Below, piece after piece: positions 1-9,689 of a DNA stretch of 64,000 bases. The stretch lies in assembly GCF_022009635.1 (NCBI RefSeq), contig NZ_CP091716.1, positions 3,797,001 to 3,861,000 of the forward strand, read 5' to 3'. Origin of the DNA: Variovorax paradoxus. GTDB lineage: Bacteria > Pseudomonadota > Gammaproteobacteria > Burkholderiales > Burkholderiaceae_C. How positions within the stretch are numbered: position 1 is the stretch's first letter; each line of letters begins with the position of its first letter. Position numbers and translations under genes: made by a program. The notes under the pieces are model-generated. The model was not told the DNA's origin, searched no databases, and saw only the letters and a program-made list of their open reading frames with translations.

Positions 1-1150
1 GCGTGCGCACGTAGATGTTCTTCAGCGTCTCGATCTCGGCCACGTCGATGTGCTCATCGATCTTGTGGATGCTGGCGTTCACCGGGCCGAGTTCGACCAC
101 CTGCCTGCAGATCTTGGCGATGAAGCGCGCGTCGCTGGTGCCGCCGCTGGTCGACAGCTCGGTCTCGATGCCGGTCTCGTCGCGGATGGCTCCCTGCACG
201 GCGGTGACGAGTTCGCCCGGCGTGGTCAGGAAGGGCAGGCCGCCGATGGTCCAGGCCAGGGTGTAGTCGACCTGGTGCGCGTCGAGCACGGCGTGCACGC
301 GCTGCTGCAGCGACTCGGGCGTGGACTCGGTCGAGAAGCGGAAGTTGAAGTCGATCACCGCGCTGCCCGGAATCACGTTGCTCGCGCCGGTGCCGGAGTG
401 GAAATTGCTGATCTGCCAGCTGGTCGGCTGGAAGTAGGGGTTGCTCGCGGCGTCCCAGCCGCCGGCGGCGTTGATGGCCACCAGTTCGGCCAGCGCGGGC
501 GCGACCGAATGCACCGGGTTCTTCGCCAGGTGCGGATAGGCGATGTGGCCCTGCACGCCCTTGACGGTGAGCTTGCCGCTCATGGTGCCGCGGCGGCCGT
601 TCTTGATCATGTCGCCGCAGCGCTCCACGGCGGTGGGTTCGCCGACGATGCAGTAGTCGATGACCTCGCCGCGCGCGGCCAGCGTGTTGCAGACGACCAC
701 GGTGCCGTCGACGCCGGGGCCTTCTTCATCGCTGGTGAGCAGCAGTGCCAGCGTGAGGCGGGGCTCGGGCACGGCCTGCAGAAAATCTTCGATCGAGGTG
801 ACGAAGGCGGCCACCGAGGTCTTCATGTCGCAGGCGCCGCGGCCATAGAGCTTGCCGTCGCGGTGCGTGGGCGTGAACGGGTGGCTGGTCCATTGCTCGA
901 CGGGGCCGGTCGGCACCACGTCGGTATGGCCGGCGAACACGAGCGTCCTGGTCGTGGCGGCGGCATCGGCCGGGCGGCGCACGGCCCAAAGGTTGGTCAC
1001 GCGGAAGTCGGCGGGGCCGCTTTCGATGGTCTCCAGCGTGAAGCCCAGTAGCGCCAGCCGCTCGCCGAGGATCTGCTGGCAGCCCGCGTCGTCGGGAGTG
1101 ACCGAGGGACGCGAGATGAGTTGTTCGGCGAGCTGGAGGGTACGGGACAT
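1..1150 (-). CDS. dapE: Succinyl-diaminopimelate desuccinylase, C-terminal end cut by window edge
   Basis: Metal-dependent M20-family amidohydrolase that hydrolyses N-succinyl-L,L-diaminopimelate to L,L-diaminopimelate and succinate in the cytoplasm, a step of lysine and peptidoglycan precursor synthesis. The reading frame starts with [19 protein letters not shown], typical of DapE N-termini. It contains the metal-binding stretch [14 protein letters not shown], in which the His and Asp are family ligands. The last visible residues ([17 protein letters not shown]) match the DapE C-terminus, so only a few residues are missing beyond position 1. About 383 residues are visible, against a usual 375-400. 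No Shine-Dalgarno is seen before this ATG. It lies 16 bases after pilU on the same strand and probably belongs to the dapC-dapD-pilU-dapE transcription unit. Confidence 0.95.
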   Translation of the reverse strand, partial: MSRTLQLAEQLISRPSVTPDDAGCQQILGERLALLGFTLETIESGPADFRVTNLWAVRRPADAAATTRTLVFAGHTDVVPTGPVEQWTSHPFTPTHRDGKLYGRGACDMKTSVAAFVTSIEDFLQAVPEPRLTLALLLTSDEEGPGVDGTVVVCNTLAARGEVIDYCIVGEPTAVERCGDMIKNGRRGTMSGKLTVKGVQGHIAYPHLAKNPVHSVAPALAELVAINAAGGWDAASNPYFQPTSWQISNFHSGTGASNVIPGSAVIDFNFRFSTESTPESLQQRVHAVLDAHQVDYTLAWTIGGLPFLTTPGELVTAVQGAIRDETGIETELSTSGGTSDARFIAKICRQVVELGPVNASIHKIDEHIDVAEIETLKNIYVRT

Positions 1151-1166
1151 GTCGGAAGGAGTGGGA

Positions 1167-2315
1167 CTAGAAACGGACGTCGAGCGTGATGTCCGTGAAG
1201 GTGGGTTCGTCGACCTGGTCGGTCAGGCTGCGGTCGTCGGCCGCCGCCTTGGGCGCGGCGCGGTTCTGCAGGCGCCACAGCAGGTTGGTGGGCGAGTCGG
1301 CCTGGGCCAGGCCTTCTTCGCGGGTCACGCGCTCTTCGGTGATGAGGCGGGCGATGTCTTCCTCGAAGGTCTGAGAGCCTTCGGCCATCGACTTCTCCAT
1401 GGCTTCCTTGACGCCGGAGAAGTCGCCTTTTTCGATGAGCTCGGCCACGAGGGCGGTGTTCAGCATGACCTCGACCGCGGGCACGCGGCTGCCGGCCTGG
1501 GTGCGCAGCAGGCGCTGCGACACCACGGCGCGCAGCGCGCCGCCTAGGTCGCCCAGCAGCGTGGCGCGCACCTCGACGGGGTAGAAGCCCAGGATGCGGT
1601 TCAGCGCGCGGTAGCTGTTGTTGGCGTGCAGCGTGGCCACGCACAGATGGCCCGACTGCGCATAGGCAATGGCGGCCGTCATGGTGTCGCGATCGCGGAT
1701 TTCGCCGATCTGGATCACGTCGGGCGCCTGGCGCAGCGCGTTCTTCAGCGCGGTCTGCAGCGAGGCGGTGTCGCTGCCCACGTCGCGCTGGTTCACCACC
1801 GACTTCTTGTTGGTGTAGGTGAATTCGATCGGCTCTTCGACCGTGATGATGTGGCCGCTGGCGTTCTCGTTGCGGTAGTCCAGCATCGAGGCCAGCGTGG
1901 TGGTCTTGCCCGCGCCCGTGGCGCCGACCATCAGGATCAGCCCGCGCCGCTCCATGATGAGCGTCTTCAGGATGTCGGGCAGGTTCAGGTCGGCGAAGCG
2001 CGGAATGGTGTGGCTGATGTAGCGCACCACCACCGCATAGGAGCCGCGCTGGCGCATGGCGCTGATACGGTAGTTGCCGGTGCCTTCGAGGGCCAGCGCC
2101 ATGTTGAGTTCGCCGGTGCTCTCCAGTTCCTGGATTCGCTCGGCGGGCGCCACCTCGGCCAGAAGGGCCAGCGGCGCCGAGGGCGGCAGCACCTGCGCGT
2201 TGACGGGCACGCAGTTGCCGTTGATTCGGATCAGCACCGGGGAGTGGGCCGACAGATAGATATCGGAGGCCCTGCGCTCGGCCATCAGGCGAAGAATTCG
2301 CTCCATCATGTTCAT
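1167..2315 (-). CDS. pilU: PilT/PilU-family type IV pilus retraction ATPase (PilU-like)
   Basis: Cytoplasmic hexameric ATPase of the secretion-ATPase superfamily that powers type IV pilus retraction. The 382-residue length equals that of PilU in Pseudomonas as I recall it, and is longer than typical PilT (about 345). Visible motifs are Walker A GATGAGKT (131-138), an acidic box VEEPIEF (159-165), Walker [11 protein letters not shown] (199-208, catalytic Glu205) and a His box [13 protein letters not shown] (221-233). A purine-rich GGAGAG lies upstream of the ATG. No other pilus gene is in the window. The gene sits between dapD and dapE, so it is probably co-expressed with lysine biosynthesis genes. 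The PilU-versus-PilT choice rests on length and on the C-terminal tail after residue 345. Confidence 0.88.
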   Translation of the reverse strand: MNMMERILRLMAERRASDIYLSAHSPVLIRINGNCVPVNAQVLPPSAPLALLAEVAPAERIQELESTGELNMALALEGTGNYRISAMRQRGSYAVVVRYISHTIPRFADLNLPDILKTLIMERRGLILMVGATGAGKTTTLASMLDYRNENASGHIITVEEPIEFTYTNKKSVVNQRDVGSDTASLQTALKNALRQAPDVIQIGEIRDRDTMTAAIAYAQSGHLCVATLHANNSYRALNRILGFYPVEVRATLLGDLGGALRAVVSQRLLRTQAGSRVPAVEVMLNTALVAELIEKGDFSGVKEAMEKSMAEGSQTFEEDIARLITEERVTREEGLAQADSPTNLLWRLQNRAAPKAAADDRSLTDQVDEPTFTDITLDVRF

Positions 2316-2380
2316 CGGTCTCTCTCCTCGGGTGCTGTTGTTCTCTCAGGCGGAAAGGCGATCGCTCCGTGAGGAGTCGA

Positions 2381-3214
2381 TCAGTCGCGCAGCAGGTCGT
2401 TCAGGCTGGTCTTGGAGCGCGTCTGCGCGTCGACCGTCTTCACGATGATCGCGGCGTAGGTGCTGTAGTCCTGGCCCGACTTGGTCTTCTTGGGCAGGTT
2501 GCCGCTGATGACCACGCTGCCGCTGGGCACGCGGCCGTACGAGATTTCGCCGGTGTCGCGGTTGAAGATCGGGGTGCTCTGGCCGATGTACACGCCCATG
2601 CCGAGCACCGAGTTCTCTTCGACGATCACGCCTTCGACCACTTCGGAACGCGCGCCGATGAAGCAGTTGTCCTCGATGATGGTCGGGTTGGCCTGCAGTG
2701 GCTCGAGCACGCCGCCCAGGCCCACGCCGCCCGACAGGTGCACGTTGGCGCCGACCTGCGCGCACGAACCCACGGTGGCCCAGGTGTCGACCATGGTGCC
2801 TTCGCCCACGTAGGCGCCGATGTTCACGTACGAGGGCATCAGGATCGCGCCCTTGGCGATGAAGCTGCCGCGGCGGGCCACGGCCGGCGGCACGATGCGC
2901 ACGCCCGATTCCTTCAGCTCGTTGGCCGACAGGTGCGAGAACTTGGTCGGCACCTTGTCGTAGAAGCCGAGCGAGCCGGCCTGCATCTGCTCGTTGTCCT
3001 TCAGGCGGAACGACAGCAGCACGGCCTTCTTGATCCACTGGTGCACGGTCCACTGGCCCACGCCTTCGCGGGTTGCCACGCGCAGCTTGCCGTTGTTCAG
3101 TTCGGTGATGACGTGTTCGACGGCGTCGCGCACTTCGGCCGACGAGGCGGAGGGCGAGATGTTGGCGCGGTCTTCCCACGCGGCGTCGATGATTTGTTGC
3201 AGTTGCTGGGTCAT
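2381..3214 (-). CDS. dapD: 2,3,4,5-tetrahydropyridine-2,6-dicarboxylate N-succinyltransferase
   Basis: Trimeric left-handed beta-helix acyltransferase that transfers succinyl from succinyl-CoA to tetrahydrodipicolinate in lysine/DAP synthesis. The 277-residue product starts [17 protein letters not shown]. The hexapeptide-repeat core (roughly residues 100-240) shows runs such as [20 protein letters not shown] and [25 protein letters not shown]. The frame remains open upstream to 3421, but that extension is a shadow of dapC. The ATG at 3214 matches the family N-terminus and gives the normal length (E. coli 274). It lies 40 bases after dapC and 65 bases before pilU on the same strand. Confidence 0.97.
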   Translation of the reverse strand: MTQQLQQIIDAAWEDRANISPSASSAEVRDAVEHVITELNNGKLRVATREGVGQWTVHQWIKKAVLLSFRLKDNEQMQAGSLGFYDKVPTKFSHLSANELKESGVRIVPPAVARRGSFIAKGAILMPSYVNIGAYVGEGTMVDTWATVGSCAQVGANVHLSGGVGLGGVLEPLQANPTIIEDNCFIGARSEVVEGVIVEENSVLGMGVYIGQSTPIFNRDTGEISYGRVPSGSVVISGNLPKKTKSGQDYSTYAAIIVKTVDAQTRSKTSLNDLLRD

Positions 3215-3254
3215 GGAGAAGGTCTCGTGTGAAAAATGGAAGCCGGGGCGCGGG

Positions 3255-4475
3255 TCAGCGGGGGCCGGCGGAGTTGTCCTGGCAGAAGCGGACGATGCGC
3301 TGGGCGGCTTCGACGCACTCGGCCGTCTCGGCCACCAGTGCCATGCGGATGCGGCCCCGGCCGGGGTTGGCGCTGTGGCTGGTGTCGCGCGCCAGATAGC
3401 TGCCCGGCAGAACCGTGACATTGTATTGAGCGTAGAGCGCGCGGGCGAAGGCTTCGTCGTCGCCAGCCCACACTTCGGGTACCCCGGCCCAGAGGTAGAA
3501 ACTGGCGTCGGGCAGGCGCACGTCGAGCACCGGTTCCAGCAGCGGCGTGACGGCCGCGAACTTGGCGCGGTACATGGCGCGGTTCTCGACCACGTGGGCC
3601 TCGTCGCCCCAGGCCGCGATGCTGGCGGCGGCCACGGTGCCGCTCATGGCGCTGCCGTGGTAGGTGCGGTAGAGCAGAAACTTCTTGATGATGGCCGCGT
3701 CGCCGGCTACGAAGCCGCTGCGCAGGCCGGGCACGTTGCTGCGCTTCGAAAGCGAGGTCAGGGCGATCAGGTTCCGGAAGTCGGACCGGCCCAGCTTCAC
3801 CGAGGCTTCGAGGCCGCTGAGCGGCGGCTCGTCGCGGAAGTAGATCTCGCTGTAGCACTCGTCGGCCGCGATCACGAAGCCGTGGCGGTCCGACAGGGCG
3901 AACAGCTTCTTCCACTCGTCGAGCGACATCACCGCGCCGGTCGGGTTGCCCGGCGAGCACACGAACACCAGCTGCGTGCGGGCCCAGACGGCTTCGGGCA
4001 CGCTGTCCCAGTCGACCGCGAAATTGCGCGCGGGGATGCTCGGCGCGTAGTACGGCTCGGCGCCCGAGAGCAGGGCCGCGCCCTCGTAGATCTGATAGAA
4101 CGGATTGGGCGAGATCACCACCGGCTGCGGCGACACGGTGGCGTCGATCACGGTCTGGGCCAGCGAGAACAGCGCCTCGCGCGAGCCGTTGACCGGCAGC
4201 ACCTGCGTGGCCGGATCGAGCGCGAGGCTGTAGCGGGTCTGGAGCCAGTCGGTGAAGGCGGTGCGCAGCTTCAGGTCGCCGGCGGTGGCCGGGTAGGCGG
4301 CCAGCGCGCCCAGGCTGTTGCTCAGCGCCTCCTTGATGAAGGCCGGCGTGGCGTGCTTGGGTTCGCCGATGCCCAGGCTGATGGCGGGGAACTCGGGGTT
4401 GGGCGTGACGCCCGCGAACAGTTGCTTCAGCCGCTCGAAGGGATAGGGCTGCAACCTGGAGAGCAAGGGATTCAT
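3255..4475 (-). CDS. dapC: Succinyldiaminopimelate transaminase
   Basis: PLP-dependent class I/II aminotransferase that converts N-succinyl-2-amino-6-ketopimelate and glutamate to N-succinyl-diaminopimelate. The 406-residue protein begins [20 protein letters not shown], a typical DapC opening. It carries [19 protein letters not shown] and the PLP-lysine segment [16 protein letters not shown] (the Schiff-base Lys follows SLS). A C-terminal arginine for substrate carboxylate binding is in GRGRIRMAL. It is the first gene of the dapC-dapD-pilU-dapE group. The upstream LysR gene ends 31 bases before it on the same strand, so read-through or a promoter inside that gene is possible. Confidence 0.96.
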   Translation of the reverse strand: MNPLLSRLQPYPFERLKQLFAGVTPNPEFPAISLGIGEPKHATPAFIKEALSNSLGALAAYPATAGDLKLRTAFTDWLQTRYSLALDPATQVLPVNGSREALFSLAQTVIDATVSPQPVVISPNPFYQIYEGAALLSGAEPYYAPSIPARNFAVDWDSVPEAVWARTQLVFVCSPGNPTGAVMSLDEWKKLFALSDRHGFVIAADECYSEIYFRDEPPLSGLEASVKLGRSDFRNLIALTSLSKRSNVPGLRSGFVAGDAAIIKKFLLYRTYHGSAMSGTVAAASIAAWGDEAHVVENRAMYRAKFAAVTPLLEPVLDVRLPDASFYLWAGVPEVWAGDDEAFARALYAQYNVTVLPGSYLARDTSHSANPGRGRIRMALVAETAECVEAAQRIVRFCQDNSAGPR

Positions 4476-4506
4476 GGCCGGGATTATCGGCGACGGGGTG
4501 GCCGCC

Positions 4507-5385
4507 TCATGACGCCAGTGCCTCTATGGTCGCGTCGACCAGGGCGCGCAGCCGCGCGAGGCGCCGCAGGTCGCGGTGATAGCCGAGCCACACGTCGCGC
4601 CCCGGCGGCGGTTCGCCCAGCTCGACGCGCTCCAGTCCGGGCGTTTGCGCGCCCAGTGCAATGGGCAGCACGGCAAGGCCGACACCGGCGGCGCACAGCC
4701 GCGCCTGCGCCTCGCGGTTGTTGCTGCCGAAGGCGGTGCGGGCTTTCGGCAGCATGCGGCGCAGCCAGACCGCATCGGGGAAGTCGCGGTATGCGCTGTC
4801 GAGCGTGACCAGCGCGCTGCCTTCGCCGTCGCCCGCCACCGGATGCGGCTGGCCGGCGGCGGCATAGAGCGCGTAGTCCATGTGCATCAGCTTGCGCTGC
4901 AGGATGTAGGGCTCGTCGAACGGCTGGATGCGAAAGACGAGGTCGGCCTCCCGGCGTGCCAGGTTCAGCAGGCGGGCATCGGTCAGCAGTTCGATGCCGA
5001 CGCCGGGGTGCTGTTTGAGAAACCCCGCCAGCACCGGCGACAGCACATGAACGCCGAACCAGTCGGAGGAAGACACGCGCAGCGAGCCTTCGAGCTGCTG
5101 CTGCGCGCTGCCCGCCAGCTCACGCTGGAACGCCAGTGCCTGTTCTTCCATGCGCTCGGCATGGCCCAGCACCGATTCGCCCTCGGCCGTGAGCACGAAG
5201 CCGTCGCTGGTGCGCTGGAACAGCGTGAGCGACAGGCTGGCCTCCAGCGCTTTCAGCCGACGGCCCATCGTGGGTTGCGACAGGCCGGTCTGCCGGGCGG
5301 CCGCCATCAGCGTGCCGGTGCGCGCGATGGCCAGGAAGACGCGGATGTCGCTCCATTCCATCGGGGCTTTGGTGCTCTCATTCAT
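4507..5385 (-). CDS. LysR-family transcriptional regulator
   Basis: Probable DNA-binding regulator of about 292 residues. The N-terminal winged helix-turn-helix is seen in VFLAIARTGTLMAAARQTG and LSQPTMGRRLKALE, followed by a periplasmic-binding-protein-like effector domain to the end. I chose the ATG at 5385 (MNESTKAPMEWSD); the internal ATG at 5361 (MEWSDIRVF) is equally possible, and the frame opens as far as 5463. No strong Shine-Dalgarno distinguishes them. It is transcribed divergently from the MDR oxidoreductase starting at 5491, the usual arrangement of a LysR protein and its target, so that gene is the likely regulon. The effector is unknown. Confidence 0.88.
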   Translation of the reverse strand: MNESTKAPMEWSDIRVFLAIARTGTLMAAARQTGLSQPTMGRRLKALEASLSLTLFQRTSDGFVLTAEGESVLGHAERMEEQALAFQRELAGSAQQQLEGSLRVSSSDWFGVHVLSPVLAGFLKQHPGVGIELLTDARLLNLARREADLVFRIQPFDEPYILQRKLMHMDYALYAAAGQPHPVAGDGEGSALVTLDSAYRDFPDAVWLRRMLPKARTAFGSNNREAQARLCAAGVGLAVLPIALGAQTPGLERVELGEPPPGRDVWLGYHRDLRRLARLRALVDATIEALAS

Positions 5386-5490
5386 TTTTGAATGATAAGG
5401 CTGCATTTCTGTCGATTTACTTGCATTTGTGTTGATCGAACAATCGATCCATCGCTCATTCATCGATCAGCCAATCCAAGGATTCCAGCC

Positions 5491-6507
5491 ATGACAACGT
5501 CTTCTTCCACCATGCGTGCCGCCGTCCTCGATGCCGCCGGCCAGCCTTTTCGCATCGCCGAACTCGGGCGGCCCGTGCCGGCACAGGGCCAGGTGCTGGT
5601 GCGCATCCATGCCAGCGGCGTGAACCCGCTGGACACCAAGATCCGCGCCGGCCAGGCGGCCCATGCGCAACAGCCGCTGCCCTCGGTGCTCGGCATGGAC
5701 CTGGCGGGCGTGGTCGAGGCTGTCGGCCCGGGCGTGACGAAGTTCAGGCGCGGCGACGAGGTCTACGGCATGGCCGGCGGCATCGGCGGGCTGCAGGGCA
5801 CGCTGGCGGAGTACGTGGCGGTCGATGCCGACCTGATCGCGTTCAAGCCGCACAACCTGAGCATGCGCGAGGCCGCGGGCATTCCGCTGGTGTTCATCAC
5901 CGCGTGGGAAGGCCTGGTGGACCGGGCGAACACGCAGGCCGGCCAGACAGTGCTGGTGCATGGCGGCGCGGGCGGCGTCGGCCACATGGCGGTGCAACTG
6001 GCGCGCTCGCTGGGCGCGAAGGTGTTCGCGACCGGCGGCCCGTCGCAGGCCGAAACCATCCGGCGCTTCGGCGCGACACCGATCGACTACACGACGGCTT
6101 CGGTCGACGACTACGTCGCGCAGCACACGGCCGGCGAAGGTTTCGACGTGGTGTACGACACGGTCGGCGGCGCGGTGCTCGACGCCTCGTTCGTCGCCGC
6201 GCGCCGCTACGGCGGGCATGTGGTCAGCTGCCTTGGCTGGGGCACGCACGGGCTGGCGCCGCTGTCCTTTCGCGCCGCGACCTATTCGGGCGTGTTCACG
6301 CTGCTGCCGATGATCACGGGCCGCGGCCGCGCGCACCACGGCGAGATCCTCGATGCCGCGACCCGGCTAGCGGAGGCCGGGCAGCTCGTGCCGCTGATGG
6401 ACGCGCGCCGGTTCAGCCTGTCGCAGGCCACGTCGGCCCATGAGGCCGTGGAGGCCGTGGAGGCCGGCAATGCGCGGGGCCGCGTCGTGGTCGACATCGC
6501 GGCCTGA
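5491..6507 (+). CDS. Zinc-free MDR-family oxidoreductase (quinone oxidoreductase-like)
   Basis: NADPH-dependent medium-chain dehydrogenase/reductase of 338 residues. The N-terminal GroES-like domain contains SGVNPLDTKIRAGQ and VLGMDLAGVVEAVG. The Rossmann domain has the nucleotide-binding turn VLVHGGAGGVGHMAVQLARSLG. The cysteine and histidine ligands of zinc alcohol dehydrogenases are absent, which favours the quinone reductase/enoyl reductase branch. The ATG at 5491 follows GATTCCAGCC and gives the normal family length; the frame extends upstream only through the LysR promoter region. The substrate cannot be inferred from sequence. It is probably controlled by the divergent LysR gene. Confidence 0.85.
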   Translation: MTTSSSTMRAAVLDAAGQPFRIAELGRPVPAQGQVLVRIHASGVNPLDTKIRAGQAAHAQQPLPSVLGMDLAGVVEAVGPGVTKFRRGDEVYGMAGGIGGLQGTLAEYVAVDADLIAFKPHNLSMREAAGIPLVFITAWEGLVDRANTQAGQTVLVHGGAGGVGHMAVQLARSLGAKVFATGGPSQAETIRRFGATPIDYTTASVDDYVAQHTAGEGFDVVYDTVGGAVLDASFVAARRYGGHVVSCLGWGTHGLAPLSFRAATYSGVFTLLPMITGRGRAHHGEILDAATRLAEAGQLVPLMDARRFSLSQATSAHEAVEAVEAGNARGRVVVDIAA

Positions 6508-6529
6508 ACGAGGAGCGGCAGGCGCCGCC

Positions 6530-7531
6530 TCAGCAGAGCGGGTGGTTGAACTGGCCGATCATGTTGGCGAAGTTCTGGTTGTAGCGGTTGGCCGAGTTGA
6601 CGATGCTGGAGCTGCGCATGTGCGCCGGCAGCCGGGCCATCGCGCCGCTCTCCTTGCGCTTGAAGACGCCGTCCTTGGCGTCCTTGAGCATCGAGCGCGA
6701 CTGGCCGATGAACTCGTTGATCTGCAGCATGCCGCCGTCGCAGCTCTTGCCGCTCTTGGCTGTCTGCTCGCCGATCTTCCTGCTCCAGCCCTCGGCCGAC
6801 TGGGCTACCAGCGCCAGCGAGGCCTCGAAGGCGGCCACTGCCTTGGGGTCGTTGGGCGATTCGAACAGCGCATTGGCGTCGCTGTGGTTCAGCTTGCCGT
6901 GGTAGATCAGGCCGGCGCGGTAGTAGGCGGCGGTGTCCTTCGGGGCCTTCTCGAAGGCTTCCTTGGTCAGGGCCCGGTCGCGGGCGCTCAGGCCGTTGTC
7001 GAACGCGGCCTCGGCCTGCGCGACGGTGGTGAGCGCGGCCAGGTAGTCGGTGTTCATCTGGCGGGCCTTGTCGCCGTTGTCGGCAAGGTAGCCCTTGGAA
7101 TTGGCGTAGTTGTTCAGCTCGCGGCTCAGCGGCGACAGCAGCTTGAGCGCGGCGGAAAAGGCCTTGGCCGATTCATCGATCTCGGGCAGCGGCGCGCCGA
7201 TGGCGGCGGCGGTGTCGAGCTTCTTCGCCGAGCGGTCGATCAGGATGTCGTTCTGGATACGCAGGCTGCTCAGCGGCGCCTTGGCCTGCAGCAGCGGCAC
7301 CTGCTGCGCGATGTATTCCTCGCGCGCCTGCTGGAACGACGTGCGCAGGTTGTTCGACACGTCGACGTAGATGTTGTATTTCTCGATCTGCTGCTGTTCC
7401 GCGTCGGCGGGCGCTGCCTTGGCTTGCGGGGCATTGGCGGGCGGGGCTGCCTTGTCGCCGCAGCCGGCCAGCAATGCCGAGGCCGCGAAAAGCGTGGCGC
7501 CAAGGGTCGTCGTCCAGTTCCAGTACTTCAT
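6530..7531 (-). CDS. YiiG-like DUF3829 lipoprotein
   Basis: Predicted lipoprotein of 333 residues. The signal peptide ends in a lipobox LLAGC (Cys24), followed by an Ala/Pro-rich linker and then a helical domain resembling the DUF3829/YiiG family, beginning about residue 50 (IEKYNIYVDVSNNLRTSFQQ). Residue +2 after the cysteine is Gly, so outer-membrane sorting is expected. The start is supported by GGAGGAGAAG upstream. It follows the LysE-family gene by 91 bases on the same strand. The molecular role of DUF3829 proteins is unknown; the sequence suggests a long helical periplasmic protein. Confidence 0.8.
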   Translation of the reverse strand: MKYWNWTTTLGATLFAASALLAGCGDKAAPPANAPQAKAAPADAEQQQIEKYNIYVDVSNNLRTSFQQAREEYIAQQVPLLQAKAPLSSLRIQNDILIDRSAKKLDTAAAIGAPLPEIDESAKAFSAALKLLSPLSRELNNYANSKGYLADNGDKARQMNTDYLAALTTVAQAEAAFDNGLSARDRALTKEAFEKAPKDTAAYYRAGLIYHGKLNHSDANALFESPNDPKAVAAFEASLALVAQSAEGWSRKIGEQTAKSGKSCDGGMLQINEFIGQSRSMLKDAKDGVFKRKESGAMARLPAHMRSSSIVNSANRYNQNFANMIGQFNHPLC

Positions 7532-7622
7532 CTTTCTTCTCCTCCGTTAAAAAAGAAACGCGCAGGCATGCCGGGGCCGGCAGGGCCGGCCCGGCGGGAA
7601 CATGGGGGATGGTTGGGCGCGG

Positions 7623-8261
7623 TCAGGCCGCGCTGCGCCGGTAGAAGGCCAGCGAGCCGGCCAGCGCCAGCAGCATGCCGCCGCAGGCGCGGTCGATCCA
7701 GCGGGTGGCCGACACGGTCAGAAGCCGGATCGCGCGGGCGCCGACGAAGGCGTAGGCCAGCATCACCGCCATGTCGAGCGCCGCGAAGATCAGCGCGATG
7801 ACGATGTACTGCGGCGCCTGCGCGGCCGTGGGGTCGATGAACTGCGGCAGCAGCGCCGAGCAGAAGATGTAGCCCTTCGGGTTCGTCACCGCCACCAGGA
7901 AGGACTTGAAGAAGATCCGGCGGCTTTCGCCCGCCGTCACCGACGCGGCGGCATCGGCGGTCGGCAGCTGGAAGCCGCCCTTGGAGCGCAGCATGCGCAG
8001 GCCCAGCCAGGCCAGGTACACCGCGCCGACCCACTTCAGCATCGAGAACCAGAATTCCGAGGCGGCCAGCAGCGCGCCCAACCCGAGCGCCACGGCGCCG
8101 ACCAGCACGAAGTCGGAGAGCACCGCACCGAGCATGCCCGGCAGCGCGCGGCGCACGCCGTGCCGCGATCCGTTGCTCAGCGCCAGCAGCACCGTGGGGC
8201 CGGGGGTGGCGATGGCGGCGAAGGCGACGATGGCGAAGAGCAGGGCGGTGGCGAGCGTCAT
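7623..8261 (-). CDS. LysE/RhtB-family amino acid exporter
   Basis: Inner-membrane exporter of the LysE superfamily, 212 residues with about six predicted hydrophobic segments. The N-terminus ALLFAIVAFAAIATPGPTVLLALSNGSRHG contains the family signature around PGPT and the following NGSRHG loop. A central hydrophilic loop (about 115-130) precedes the second half with FFKSFLVAVTNPKGYIFCSALLPQF. GGAG lies at good spacing before the ATG, which is 19 bases from the argA stop. Proximity to argA suggests a substrate such as arginine, ornithine or another basic amino acid, but that is inference; RhtB-type exporters of homoserine, threonine or leucine look alike. Confidence 0.85.
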   Translation of the reverse strand: MTLATALLFAIVAFAAIATPGPTVLLALSNGSRHGVRRALPGMLGAVLSDFVLVGAVALGLGALLAASEFWFSMLKWVGAVYLAWLGLRMLRSKGGFQLPTADAAASVTAGESRRIFFKSFLVAVTNPKGYIFCSALLPQFIDPTAAQAPQYIVIALIFAALDMAVMLAYAFVGARAIRLLTVSATRWIDRACGGMLLALAGSLAFYRRSAA

Positions 8262-8280
8262 CGTGGGGGTCTCCTTGGTG

Positions 8281-9648
8281 TCAGATTTTCTTGACGAGCA
8301 CCTGGCTCTTGCGGTCCCAGTTGTACTTGCGCTTGCGGGCTTCGGGCAGCCAGTCAGGGTTGACCTGCTGGAAGCCGCGCTTGAGGAACCAGTGCATGGT
8401 GCGCGTGGTGAGCACGAAGATGCTGTCCAGGCCCATGGCCTTGGCGCGGTGCTCGATGCGCTTGAGGATGCGTTCGCCGTCGCCCTGCGACTGCGTGTGC
8501 GGCGACACCGTGAGCGCGGCCATCTCGGCGGTGCGCTCCTCGGGGTAGGGGTAGAGCGCCGCGCAGCCGAAGATCACGCCGTCGTGCTCGATCACCGTGT
8601 AGTGGCCCACGTCGCGCTCGATCTCGTTGCGGTCGCGCTTGACCAGCGTGCCGTCGCGCTCGAAGGGTTCGATCAGCTGCAGGATGCCGCCGATGTCGTC
8701 CACCGTGGCTTCGCGCAGGCTCTCGAGCTTCTCGTCGATCACCATGGTGCCGACGCCGTCGTGCACGTAGACCTCGAGCAGCAGCGAGCCGTCGAGCGCG
8801 AACGGCAGGATATGGTTGCGCTCCACGCCGGCCTTGCAGGCCTTCACGCAGTGCTGCAGGTAGAAGGCCGTGTCCGTCGGCTTCTGCGGCGGCGGCAGCG
8901 AGGCGAGCAGCTTTTCGGCGGCGTCCAGCGGCAGTTCGGTGTCGATGGGGTTGTCTTCGCTTTCGGGCAGCTCGCTGTCCATGCGGATGCCCGGGATTTC
9001 CGTGAGGAAGATCAGCTTGTCGGCTTGCAGCGAAATGGCGACGCTGGTCGCCACTTCTTCCATCGTCAGGTTGAAGGCCTCGCCGGTCGGCGAGAAGCCG
9101 AAGGGCGACATGAGCACCATCGCGCCGAAGTCCAGCGTACGGCGAATGCCCGCCGCGTCCACCTTGCGCACCAGGCCCGAATGCTTGAAGTCGACGCCGT
9201 CGACCACGCCCACGGGGCGCGCGGTGATGAAGTTGCCGGAGATCACGCGCACCGTCGAGCCGGCCATCGGCGTGTTGGGCAGGCCTTGGCTGAAGGCGGC
9301 CTCGATCTCGTAGCGCAACTGGCCGGCGGCTTCCTGCGCGGAGTCGAGCGCCACTTCGTCGGTGATGCGGATGCCGTGGGAGTAGCGCGCCTCGTGGCCC
9401 TTGGCCGCGAGCTGTTCGTTGACCTGCGGGCGGAAGCCGTGCACCAGCACGATCTTGACGCCCATGCTCTGGATCAGCGCCAGGTCTTGCGCGATGTTCT
9501 GCAGTTTGCCCGCCGCGATCGCCTCGCCCGCGAGCCCGACCACGAAAGTCTTACCGCGATGCGTGTGGATGTAAGGCGCGACCGAGCGGAACCAGGGCAC
9601 GAAGGTGAAATTGAAGACGGTGGACATGGGGCGTGATTGTGCATTCAT
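8281..9648 (-). CDS. argA: Amino-acid N-acetyltransferase (N-acetylglutamate synthase)
   Basis: Catalyses acetylation of glutamate by acetyl-CoA, the first step of arginine synthesis. The 455-residue protein has an N-terminal amino-acid-kinase-like domain (about 20-290; FVVGLAGEAIAAGKL, VHGFRPQVNEQLAAKG), which in the family binds the feedback inhibitor arginine. A C-terminal GNAT domain (about 300-455) follows, with TVSPHTQSQGDGERILKRIE as the acetyl-CoA loop. E. coli ArgA is 443 residues. Two in-frame starts are plausible: ATG 9648 (MNAQSRPMSTVF) and ATG 9627 (MSTVFNF); neither has a clear Shine-Dalgarno. The frame continues open upstream to 11784, but that is a shifted reading of the neighbouring AAA+ gene. 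It is co-directional with the LysE exporter downstream. Confidence 0.94.
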   Translation of the reverse strand: MNAQSRPMSTVFNFTFVPWFRSVAPYIHTHRGKTFVVGLAGEAIAAGKLQNIAQDLALIQSMGVKIVLVHGFRPQVNEQLAAKGHEARYSHGIRITDEVALDSAQEAAGQLRYEIEAAFSQGLPNTPMAGSTVRVISGNFITARPVGVVDGVDFKHSGLVRKVDAAGIRRTLDFGAMVLMSPFGFSPTGEAFNLTMEEVATSVAISLQADKLIFLTEIPGIRMDSELPESEDNPIDTELPLDAAEKLLASLPPPQKPTDTAFYLQHCVKACKAGVERNHILPFALDGSLLLEVYVHDGVGTMVIDEKLESLREATVDDIGGILQLIEPFERDGTLVKRDRNEIERDVGHYTVIEHDGVIFGCAALYPYPEERTAEMAALTVSPHTQSQGDGERILKRIEHRAKAMGLDSIFVLTTRTMHWFLKRGFQQVNPDWLPEARKRKYNWDRKSQVLVKKI

Positions 9649-9689
9649 GAAAGGGCGTTTGCCTGACTCGGGCAATGTGCCGGGCACTG

